A DNA stretch of 64,000 bases from Siphonodentalium dalli (taxonomy: Eukaryota > Mollusca > Scaphopoda > Gadilida > Siphonodentaliidae), in the NCBI GenBank assembly GCA_032622095.1, contig CP136069.1, forward strand, positions 32,894,194-32,958,193. Direction: 5' to 3'. The number at the start of each line of letters is the position of its first letter. Within the stretch, counting starts at the first letter, position 1. The translations under genes were made by a program, and so were the position numbers. The notes under the pieces are model-generated. The model was given only the letters and a program-made list of their open reading frames with translations. It was not told the DNA's origin and did no database searches. Shown here piece after piece: positions 33,801 through 44,390 of the stretch.

Positions 33801-34270
33801 GTCCCAAAATATGTAGTAGATAGCGTTGTCACGAGTAAACCGATCCATCTGAATATTCGAAAATGGCACTTTAGATGCGCGTGAAAACTACCCATCAGAT
33901 GTACTCGTCAAAATGTTTTTATCTCGATGTTTGAATTTTGCCCCTTTGCGATTTTCGGTGGAATTTACCAAAAGTCTCAACCCACCCCATCTTGCATTCT
34001 CCGCTGGGTAGGTTACTTTTAAAGTATAGCTGTCAAGATTTGGGGGGGGGGCGTGAATAAAATATCCAAATGTACCTGCTTCGGCATTACCTTGCTCTTT
34101 AATTAGCCCTTTTGGATTTGGTGGGAAGAATAGGTGCATTTTCCCGTTCCCCGTATAGCGGAAAGGGGTATATATAGTCACGCATTTCAATCAGTTTGGA
34201 TATAAAGTTAAAATATACACAGTTATATGCCTATATATTTAATACTAATATATTTTCTTATATATTAACA

Positions 34271-34354
34271 GCGTAGTGCGTAGCCGAGTGGTGAGAGCGT
34301 CAAACCCTCAGTTTGTGTTTTATTGCGACGTGAGTTCGAATCCCGTCAAATTAT
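34271..34354 (+). ncRNA. tRNA-like sequence with A and B boxes (unit 1)
   Basis: TAGCCGAGTGG at 34281-34291 matches a Pol III A box and GAGTTCGAATCCC at 34332-34344 a B box. Between them lies a CAAAC..GTTTG stem and a longer variable region, as in Leu/Ser-type tRNAs. T-rich runs follow (from about 34363), which could terminate Pol III. The anticodon loop does not have a clear U33 and the acceptor ends do not pair well, so it is more likely a tRNA pseudogene or the head of a SINE than a functional tRNA. Confidence 0.5.
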
Positions 34355-37140
34355 CTACTATCTTTTATTTTTATTTTTAACATGTTTTGGTGTATTTTAA
34401 TCATCAAATACGAATAATACCAAACTAAAGATAATGTAAAGATGCTTTTTATATTCGATAAATAACTAGAATATAAACGTCGATGTGTTATTGAATCGGA
34501 TATAAAACAATAAACACGTGGGTCGTTTTTCGCATATATAACATGAAGCGCGCTTAATGAACGTTCGGTCCGAAGAATATAATGAGTGATTAACAACAAC
34601 ACACAAAGAGTTTGAACGTAATTGAACAGAAAAGAGCGTTCTCTATAAGTAGATTTCTTTATGGTAGGAATAATGAGCGGTTGTTTCACGTTTGATTTTG
34701 CCAAGACTTAAATGACGTGGCAGTTTTCAACACATGAGATTGGTATCTCCCCTTGCCAAAGATCACGAATAATGGCGGACAAATTTGTCAGAAAATATTT
34801 AACAGATCTAAGTTATTTTAACCGTACTATCGTTTGTAATTCGTAACCAAGCAGGCACGCATTCCTGAAAGTTTCGCGTCATTATTTATGCATATTTCTG
34901 GTGTTGTCGGACATTTAGCTTTGGCCTGTCTTCACAAAATCACAACTGAAAATCGATATTTTCGATCCAATTTGAACAGTGGTGACAGCTTGTATTGACC
35001 TAGTATTAAAGTGGTGGCGTACATAGCACTGCGAATAGTGCTTAATCAACTGTGCCATTGTGAGTAATGTAAATCTTCGTCACATTTGTCATTGAGTCAT
35101 GACCAGATGTCAGATGACCAGCCCAAAATGGAAAGCCTGATTCGTATGTGTCAGTTATTTACATTAGGCCTGAACAATGATGATGTTTCCGGTAACCTAC
35201 AACCCATAGTCTAGACATCAGCCCCTACTAATTTTAATAACACTGGGAACAAATATAACAAAAGCAATAACCGAAACATAACAAAAATCAAATTTATCGA
35301 TAGTTGATTGTAGTAAAACTGTGCTGATTAGTCACCGGTCTGCATTATTTACACTGAAATTTGGGGTTGGCCGGCACCCGTGTGTATACGGGCCAGTTCA
35401 AAAACCAGGTTCTTATTAAAATTAATGCCAGGCATATTTATCCCTTCCAATAAATACTCACAGTAATGTGCTTATTGTGTTCTGTTATACACGTACAGTA
35501 CGTATCATCTGTTTTGCAATGTCAAAAATGTCAAAAAACTAATTTAATTAATGTTCACTCACCTGACCATACTATTTTTTCCTTCCGTTACTGGATACAT
35601 CACTATTTGTTTTTAGGCGTGAGTGTGGTTTCGCAACTAATGGATAGAGTTACGACTACATTTGCCAGTTCGTAGTTGTTAATACATGTGGGGCCAAAAA
35701 GTAATATTGCAACAATGACAACGGTTGTACTTACTGAATAGAGTAAATTCATGGATAATTGTTCGCAGTGATATTTTCACTATGGTTTATCTACAATGTT
35801 CTTATTTTCAGTATTAACAACCCTCCAACGACAATATTTCGCATATCAAAACAATTGTTGTGTAAAATTACTGTTACGGTCAGAGTGGCATTGTCAATGT
35901 CTAATTAGTCCAATAAGATACATTTTTGTATAAAAGGTCAAATTATTAATAAATATTATAATAATAATATTTAGACTATTTTATTTGAATTTACTTCACG
36001 ATTATAAATGTTTGTTGACAAATGACTGTAACAGTTCTGATTACATAACGATGGTTTCAATGTGCGTCATTTTGTTATTTGAGAACTATCAATAATTGAT
36101 ATATCGTAGTTATAGTTAATCGAGTTGCACAATTGTATCCATCGACATACCACACATAATGGTGAACTACCAACCCCTACAGGGGCGGAGCTCACCTTTA
36201 GGGCTACAACGATACACATGGTCACGATACGATATGAATCACGGTAATGGTCAACGATACGATACATATCACGATACACTAAATTAGTGTTTCCAAATAA
36301 ATACAACCTGAACTAGAGGTCAGATTCCATGGAATCAGATATACTTCCATGGTATCCCATCCCATCCCATGTGAGTGTTATGCGTATATGTGTATTCCTC
36401 TTCATGCGAATGCATATTGGTGCTTAAAGGATTTATTCGGTCTAGAAACTACAAAACGCAATCGGAAAGCCCTCCCTGTTGTGATTAAAATGATCCAAGT
36501 CCCATTCCGATCGCATAATAAATAACCCGTAAAATAAATAAATAATACCATCACCGGTATTCGGAGATTTCCGTGACTAAACTACGAGTGACGTACTTGT
36601 GGGGAGCAAATTAAAAACACAGATTCGGAGCCGGAGTTTATTATGCAGACTACGATGACGTAATCGTAAGTCAGTCGATACTAAAATGAGTCGTATGTGC
36701 GCGTGTGGTGTACAGATTACGTTACGCTTTGGCCGTTTATCTGGAATAGAAGACAATAATTATGTGAATACAGTAATTAATAGCGCCTAGAATGGTTGTT
36801 GTTTTTGTAGCCATTAATAACATGCCGGCACGTGTCTGTTTTGGTGAATAGATGGCAGTATTAGTGCTTTGATTGTCTCGCGTATTCACTCGGTGATTTG
36901 TAATCACTCAGCGACTATTCATCAGTGTCATTCGCGAACTTGTTTGCACTCTAAAATGCCACAAAGTGAATAGAAAGAACATTATCTCTCTGGGCATACT
37001 TATATAAGAAGCGCCCAAATTTATATAAACACTGGGCTGAATAATGTTAACTCTATTTAGGCGCTTTTGTTTTGTGTTTGTTTGCTGTTTTACTTTCGAT
37101 ATAAATATCCCGAGTATCTGTCATCGCCACATATTCCAAG

Positions 37141-37230
37141 ATGCCTAGTAGATGTAGTGTGTTCAGTTGTGGGCGGGCTAGCGATCCATTATTTAGTACC
37201 TCCAAAAAGACAACACAGTGCGTAATTTAG
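37141..37230 (+). pseudogene. THAP-like N-terminal stub (unit 2)
   Basis: Identical copy of the 29-codon frame in unit 1, with the same C-x4-C and the same early TAG. Confidence 0.25.
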
Positions 37231-39523
37231 AACGCTCTTTATTGTCTACCACTTTTGGGAGACGGAAGCATGGACGCTCTTTATATTTAATTGTCACAAT
37301 ACCACATACAAAATCACCCATGACATATCGAAATAAAGCACGTTCATAATTGAGAACGCTCTTTATTGTCTACACCGCGACGAAAACATGGACGCTCTTT
37401 ATTAGAGGCAATCATTGGAGTTTTGCTATGCTAACAATTCAAAAAAATCCTCTCTAGAAAGTCAATATGTGCCATCAAAACGTAAAATAAAACGAACAAC
37501 AAACACAAACTGAAAAACAATGCCAGGCTAGCCTTCAATTAAAAAAATGTCATTATGCCAAACTGCAGCCTAACTAATAATTTTTGTAGTTTCAACAGTC
37601 TGTTGTGTATTCGAGTGAATTATTTTGTTTACTCACTTATCGATCTTGACTGGAAGGATTTTAGCAAGCTGTTCACAGTCGTGCACTTCTCCACACAAAA
37701 TGTTTCGTGTGAAGAAACAGACAGGAACATCATTATGACGAATATAAGCCATCATGATACATGTACTAGTACAATAACCACCACCTTTTTAATCGCACCC
37801 CATTTGTATTTAAAATTATAGCGCACAACGGGATGACACTAGTGTGTAAACTATCCTCCGAAATTGGTACCATACAACGAAGAATGAAGTACCGGCATAT
37901 GGCCTAACTTGTATTCTTTCAGAAACAGTTAAATTTGTTTCGCACGATATTCCGCTCGCTCATTGCATTTCTGCATAAATTAATCTCATTTCAAACAACT
38001 TTTATCGCCTCAAAGTGCATTTTAGCCATCATTATTCGTTATATAATCCAACATTCTAGCAAATCCAGTTCATAATTCAGCACATTCAAACAGTTTTATT
38101 CCGTAATCGCTATTTATCGTAAAGGCTTAGGTAATTAACCAGCGTAATTTATCAACTCGTTACGCGATTGGCGGAATTATTTCAAGCTCCATCCACCGCT
38201 GTCATCGGTAAGCGTTGATGCAGATGATCGGTCATGTGACCGCGTTGTGGTCATGTGATCGCACTCACGTGACTGACTTCGGATATTTCCGCGATTTTTT
38301 TAATATCATAATAATAAAAATACTATCTGCTCGATTTTGAATTTTCTTGGCGAAATGGGTCTGTTAGACATATATTATTAGTATTATGACGATAAAAAAA
38401 ATATTTTTTTGACAGACTAATTCCTTTAATGATCCGATGGTGGACTTGCATTGACATTTCTAAATAATAAATATACTCCAAAGGTGTATGTCATGATGAT
38501 TAATGACTCTCTAATGCATCATGGTCCTGACCAACTGAGTCACCATTCACCCAGCCAATCAGTTAATTTGTATTCAGTAGGGATACATTTTATGGCTAAT
38601 TATAACCGCTCCCCTGGATGCCCAAATCCTGTTCAACGGTCACGAAATTTGGTGTGCCTGATTATACAGTAATCGGCATGTATATATATCAAAAGGGTGC
38701 AAATCATATTAATGTAAAATAACTCCGTTATATCGCATTTAGTGGATAGTACTTTCAGTTTCGGATTCAGAATTGTTTGTTTTAATGGAAGAGGAAAGAC
38801 CGCTTATCAATTAATTCAGAGCGTCATCGCCACACTATACCCATTAACTTCTTTGTAATAGAGTTAACAGTAATCAAGATATAACTATATCACAATCGAT
38901 AATGTCATCTGAGTGCTTGCCCGTCCGTTTTAAAACTAATGGTGATCGTATATATACTACCAAACACATGCATTGTTCAAAATATAAAACACTAGATTGA
39001 GTAGATTCGCGATTTTCCATTGTTTCGCGCTCTCCTCGGGCAGGTTACTTTCATGGTAGAGCAGTAAAACTTTGGGGGCGTATCTATGGTATATCGTTGT
39101 ACCTGCTCGTGCATTAGCTTGCTCCTTGATAAACCCGTTTGAATTTGGCATCAATAATAGTGCGGTTGAATTTGAGTAATATATTTCACCCGTTAACAAT
39201 GTTACGCGCTACCAGGATTAAACGGTCCACTCTAAAACTTATCAATCGTTCGAAAGTTGCACCTGGATACTGCTGACCACGTCAACAATTTTTTTTGTCA
39301 AAGTTTGATTTTTTAAGTAATTTTCCACATTTGTTTCCGGTGGAATTTGCCAAGTCTGAACCCACCCGACGCAAGCACTTCGCTGAGCATACATCTTGGA
39401 GACGTACCTACAGTATACCGACGTACATGCTCCTGCATTAAACTAGATCTTTATTTACACGTTTGGATTTGGGGCTACAATTAGGTTAGTGATAGACTAC
39501 TTAAGTATAAATATTTATATTAT

Positions 39524-39941
39524 ACTAGCAGGGTGACCCGACTTCGTCCGTGCTGTTTACCCTATTGACAATTTTGAAGGTCAAGGTCAGGTCGGGGTCT
39601 CGATTTGACCCGTGTAAAACATGCCCACGACAAAATTACCCCTAGGTATCAATTTCATCAAAATCCCGTCCAAAGGCGCGATTTGACCTTGAATTGACCA
39701 TTTTAAAGGTCAAGGTCAGGTCGGGAACACAATTTTACCGGTCCAAAAACGTACCCATAGGTATCAAATTTCGTGGAAATCCATCCGTTTTACACGATTT
39801 GACATTGAATTGACCATTTTTAAAGTCATGGCCAGGTCGAGGTCAAAAACACTCCCCGGACAAAAGCACCCTATATATCAAATTTCGTCGAAATCCGTCC
39901 GGCAGTTTTCCCGGCCATACCTAACAGACAAACAGACAGAA
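39524..39941 (+). repeat. RTE/SINE-like dispersed repeat with GGTCAAGGTCA boxes (unit 2)
   Basis: Copy of the repeat at 33383-33800, with the same three internal sub-units and the same tail. Confidence 0.5.
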
Positions 39942-40415
39942 GTCCCAAAATATGTAGTAGATAGCGTTGTCACGAGTAAACCGATCCATCTGAATATTCG
40001 AAAATGGCACTTTAGATGCGCGTGAAAACTACCCATCAGATGTACTCGTCAAAATGTTTTTATCTCGATGTTTGAATTTTGCCCCTTTGCGATTTTCGGT
40101 GGAATTTACCAAAAGTCTCAACCCACCCCATCTTGCATTCTCCGTTGGGTAGGTTACTTTTAAAGTATAGCTGTCAAGATTTGGGGGGGGGGGGGGCGTG
40201 AATAAAATATCCAAATGTACCTGCTTCGGCATTACCTTGCTCTTTAATTAGCCCTTTTGGATTTGGTGGGAAGAATAGGTGCATTTTCCCGTTCCCCGTA
40301 TAGCGGAAAGGGGTATATATAGTCACGCATTTCAATCAGTTTGGATATAAAGTTAAAATATACACAGTTATATGCCTATATATTTAATACTAATATATTT
40401 TCTTATATATTAACA

Positions 40416-40499
40416 GCGTAGTGCGTAGCCAAGTGGTGAGAGCGTCAAACCTTCAGTTTGTGTTTTATTGCGACGTGAGTTCGAATCCCGTCAAATTAT
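40416..40499 (+). ncRNA. tRNA-like sequence with A and B boxes (unit 2)
   Basis: Copy of the tRNA-like sequence of unit 1 with two changes: the A box is TAGCCAAGTGG and the anticodon-arm region reads AACCTTCAG instead of AACCCTCAG. Two substitutions in 84 bp exceed the rate of the surrounding duplication, so the sequence does not look constrained. Confidence 0.45.
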
Positions 40500-40901
40500 C
40501 TACTATCTTTTATTTTTATTTTTAACATGTTTTGGTGTATTTTAATCATCAAATACGAATAATACCAAACTAAAGATAATGTAAAGATGCTTTTTATATT
40601 CGATAAATAACTAGAATATAAACGTCGATGTGTTATTGAATCGGATATAAAACAATAAACACGTGGGTCGTTTTTCGCATATATAACATGAAGCGCGCTT
40701 AATGAACGTTCGGTCCGAAGAATATAATGAGTGATTAACAACAACACACAAAGAGTTTGAACGTAATTGAACAGAAAAGAGCGTTCTCTATAAGTAGATT
40801 TCTTTATGGTAGGAATAATGAGCGGTTGTTTCACGTTTGATTTTTGACAAGACTTAAATGACGGTGTACGAAACTATAAGTGATGTTTTATTTTGCGAAA
40901 G

Positions 40902-40909
40902 TATAAAAG
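40902..40909 (+). promoter_or_regulatory. TATA box for the signal-peptide exon at 41011
   Basis: TATAAAAG stands in unique sequence about 40 bp after the end of the tandem duplication. A start of transcription near 40930-40935 would leave a 5' untranslated region of about 80 bp before the first ATG. Confidence 0.5.
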
Positions 40910-41010
40910 GAGTCATTTCCAATTCAGCTGACATATACTAACGGAAAGAACTGAATGTCTATCAGCAGTATACTACGGTTTATAACAATATACAAATTGT
41001 TCTTACGAAA

Positions 41011-41086
41011 ATGATGATGTTTGCATGTTTCTATGTGTTTATCGTTGTTATCGCAAATGGAATAATTGGCTATACGTCGTCATTAC
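41011..41086 (+). CDS. putative first coding exon: signal peptide
   Basis: From the first of three consecutive ATGs (41011) the frame reads a strongly hydrophobic N-terminus (MMMFACFYVFIVVIANG) followed by a polar turn (YTSS), the form of a eukaryotic secretory signal. It ends after 25 codons plus one base at a donor-like C-GTTAGT (41087), phase 1, the phase typical of exons feeding extracellular modules. With the TATA box 109 bp upstream, this looks like exon 1 of a secreted-protein gene. I could not identify its next exon in the following repeats, so the product is unknown. Confidence 0.5.
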
Positions 41087-41174
41087 GTTAGTAGAAATAT
41101 ACTCCGTATAACGAAGGCTTGTTTGATCAAATTAATGTAATGTTTGTATTTTGTTTGGTTGTATATGATATGCA

Positions 41175-42661
41175 ATGCTACTTACTGAGATTGCATATTA
41201 TAAATTTCATCTGATTCGGAAAAGAAGAACATTTTGGTTATTGGAAAGAATATGGGCCCATATTCAAACTTTGAGTTCCAAAATCTCCGCCATTTTTTAA
41301 CGGATTTACGATCTGTTTTCAGATTTGTTATTAGCGTGTATGGTAGATGTTATATTCCAAGTTTCATATAATTCGGAGACGAAATAAATTTTGGTACCTC
41401 GGACCACCCCTCCCCTGACCCACAACACTGAACCGACACTGGCAAAATTTGGCACACCGCGTGCTCTCTTCAGACTACACACATTGGCGTATCAGATGAC
41501 ATTCAAAGTTCGACATCTTCGGAGGAGATGTGTTATCAAGCACATGGGCCCAAAATTGCAAAATTTGAGGCCCCCTAACTTTGTCAGTTTTCAATGGAAT
41601 TTCGAAATTCTTTCAGTTTCTAGATCGGGTGGTGTTGTAGATGTTAAATTCCAAGTTTCATCTTATTCCGATAAGAATTAAAAATTGGTACCACGGACCA
41701 CCCCTCCCCATACCCACAATAATGAACAGACACTGGCAAAATTTGGCCCACCGCGTGCACTCTTTCGTCCGCACACGTTGGCGTATCAGTTGACATCCAA
41801 ACTTCGACATCTTCGGAGGAGATGTGGTCACAAGCACATGTCCCAAACTGCAAAACTTTGAGGGCCTGTAACTCTTGCAATTCTTATCGGATTTCAAAAA
41901 TCCTTCTTGGTTTGGGTTTGTTTTCGTTCAGGGAATGCATATACTTAAATAGATGAATATCGATAAAAAAAATATTTTTGAGAAAATTTTGCCCCCACAT
42001 CAGTGTAAAAATATATGTCCGACCCTGTTAAAAATTCTTTTTCGGACTAAACTGAGAACGGTCATCACGGCTATGAAAACCAAATGCAGTTATCTGGAAT
42101 GATACGGGAGAACAACAGAGTACAATACAATATAGGTTCCCCTGTTTATGGGCGGTAACTCTTCAGGGAAAGCGCGGACACAAGTTTTGATGTCCGTGGG
42201 CAGTAGGGCATACCGAGGTGTACATACGGTCCAATTTTCGATGCTCTGCTCCTTATAATTTCCGAGATAATAAAAATGACATTTTTTCATATAAAGGGAG
42301 ATAACTCCACGGGTTAAATGCAGACAATATCCGTTATGAGCCAAAGGCATAGAACTCATTTACCCCAACATACGTACCAAACTTGAGTTTTCTAGTACTA
42401 ATACATTCAGAGATTTGGGCGTTGAAAAATACTGTAGTATAATAATAATAATGAAAAATACTCGAATAAGGGCTATAACTCTGTCTTGAAACAATGGGCC
42501 GAAATCCGGATATCATTATCTTTAGTAGACCTCAGATGCCTATATTCGTTAAAGATTTCGCGGTCCTGCTGCAATTAGTTTCTGAGTATTTTCAAATAAA
42601 CGGAAAACTACCCCAATAGAAAAACAATATACTTCCTTGGTTACACCATGGAAGTATAATA
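41175..42661. repeat. 1.49-kb direct repeat, unit 1, with ~300-bp internal monomers
   Basis: ATGCTACTTACTGAGATTGC (41175) to GGAAGTATAAT (about 42661) is repeated at 42904-44390, offset 1729 bp, with few differences. Inside, a monomer of about 297 bp repeats. GGTACC(T/A)CGGACCACCCCTCCCC begins equivalent parts near 41394 and 41689, and CGACATCTTCGGAGGAGATGTG near 41511 and 41806. A (C/T)(C/T)(A/G)TAACTC(C/T)(G/T) box marks further degenerate monomers. Several frames stay open through the monomers, but the repeat is in both strands and shifts frame between units. Confidence 0.85.
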
Positions 42662-42903
42662 ATAGGGCGAATCATGAACTTAACAATTCGCAGTTTAGGG
42701 ATGGAAAATATGAAGTAAGATGATTGTGTACTGTCCTTAACATTTGTGTGTTGATCTCAAGTGTTTATAATTGACCCCACTCCTGCCTCGAAATTGGGTG
42801 ACGGGAATGGGAAATTGTCACACCAGGCCCAAAATGCAATTTTTGAAGGACCATAACTCCGTGATTTTCCAATGGATTTCAAAATTGTTTTAAGTTTTGT
42901 TAT
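42662..42903. other. spacer between the two 1.49-kb repeats
   Basis: This 242-bp spacer ends with one more degenerate monomer fragment (GACCATAACTCCGTGATTTT near 42850), so the tandem family extends through it. No gene is seen. Confidence 0.6.
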
Positions 42904-44390
42904 ATGCTACTTACTGAGATTGCATATTATAAATTTCATCTGATTCGGAAAAGAAGAACATTTTGGTTATTGGAAAGAATATGGGCCCATATTCAAACTT
43001 TGAGTTCCAAAATCTCCGCCAGTTTTTAACGGATTTACGATCTGTTTTCAGATTTGTTATTAGCGTGTATGGTAGATGTTATATTCCAAGTTTCATATAA
43101 TTCGGAGACGAAATCAATTTTGGTACCTCGGACCACCCCTCCCCTGACCCACAACACTGAACCGACACTGGCAAAATTTGGCACACCGCGTGCTCTCTTC
43201 AGCCTACACACATTGGCGTATCAGATGACATTCAAAGTTCGACATCTTCGGAGGAGATGTGTTATCAAGCACATGGGCCCAAAATTGCAAAATTTGAGGC
43301 CCCCTAACTTTGTCAGTTTTCAATGGAATTTCGAAATTCTTTCAGTTTCTAGATCGGGTGGTGTTGTAGATGTTAAATTCCAAGTTTCATCTTATTCCGA
43401 TAAGAATTACAAATTGGTACCACGGACCACCCCTCCCCATACCCACAATAATGAACAGACACTGGCAAAATTTGGCCCACCGCGTGCACTCTTTCGTCCG
43501 CACACGTTGGCGTATCAGTTGACATCCAAACTTCGACATCTTCGGAGGAGATGTGGTCACAAGCACATGTCCCAAACTGCAAAAATTTGAAGGCCTGTAA
43601 CTCTTGCAATTCTTATCGGATTTCAAAAATCCTTCTTGGTTTGGGTTTGTTTTCGTTCAGGGAATGCATATACTTAAATAGATGAATATCGATAAAAAAA
43701 ATATTTTTGAGAAAATTTTGCCCCCACATCAGTGTAAAATATATGACCGACCCTGTTAAAATTTCTTTTTCGGACTAAACTGAGAACGGTCATCACGGCT
43801 ATGAAAACCAAATGCAGTTGTCTGGAATGATACGGGAGAACAACAGAGTACAATACAATAGAGGTTCCCCTGTTTATGGGCGGTAACTCTTCAGGGAAAG
43901 CGCGGACACAAGTTTTGATGCCAGTGGGCAGTAGGGCATACCGAGGTGTACATACGGTCCAATTTTCGATGCTCTGCTCCTTATAATTTCCGAGATAATA
44001 AAAATGACATTTTTTCATATAAAGGGAGATAACTCCACGGGTTAAATGCGGACAATATCCGTTATGAGCCAAAGGCATAGAACTCATTTACCCCAACATA
44101 CGTACCAAACTTGAGTTTTCTAGTACTAATACATTCAGAGATTTGGGCGTTGAAAAATACTGTAGTATAATAATAATAATGAAAAATAATCGAATAAGGG
44201 CTATAACTCTGTCTTGAAACAATGGGCCGAAATCCGGATATCATTATCTTTAGTAGACCTCAGATGCCTATATTCGTTAAAGATTTCGCGGTCCTGCTGC
44301 AATTAGTTTCTGAGTATTTTCAAATAAACGGAAAACTACCCCAATAGAAAAACAATATACTTCCTTGGTTACACCATGGAAGTATAATTA
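42904..44390. repeat. 1.49-kb direct repeat, unit 2
   Basis: Near-identical second unit. Loss of one stop relative to unit 1 fuses two monomers into a 178-codon frame (43054-43590) whose product repeats LVPRTTPP..HN.E.TLAKFG twice. Because unit 1 is interrupted at the same place and no start, splice or poly(A) signal is evident, I regard the frame as a by-product of the repeat. Confidence 0.85.

Larger units (their letters stand above)
28575..34714. repeat. 6.14-kb tandem duplication, unit 1
   Basis: The sequence from ACGTGGCAGTTTTCAACACATG (28575) to 34714 is repeated immediately at 34715-40860. By eye only about a dozen differences separate the units, so they are roughly 99.8% identical. 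Examples are AGATAACCA/AGATGACCA (about 28973/35114), one inserted C at about 38018, a longer G-run in unit 2 and GCCGAGTGG/GCCAAGTGG in the tRNA-like part. The three breakpoints share only ACG/ACGTGG, so a microhomology-mediated origin is likely. All ORFs in the units are short and duplicated by descent only. Confidence 0.95.
34715..40860. repeat. 6.14-kb tandem duplication, unit 2
   Basis: This is the second unit, starting ACGTGGCAGTTTTCAACAC at 34715 and ending at AATGACG, after which unique sequence with a TATA box begins. It carries its own copies of every feature of unit 1 and is 5-6 bp longer because of small indels. Confidence 0.95.

Noticed and set aside
34271-34354. Functional selenocysteine or serine tRNA gene
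   Set aside because: A TCA triplet is in the anticodon region, but acceptor pairing, U33 and anticodon-stem geometry do not fit; kept only as tRNA-like.
28575-40860. Conservation of many short ORFs between the two tandem units as evidence for coding
   Set aside because: The units are almost identical over their whole length, coding or not, so conservation carries no information.
43054-43590. 178-codon plus-strand ORF with a twofold repeated peptide
   Set aside because: It is the translation of two ~300-bp monomers of a non-coding tandem repeat; the equivalent frame in the sister block is interrupted and no gene signals flank it.
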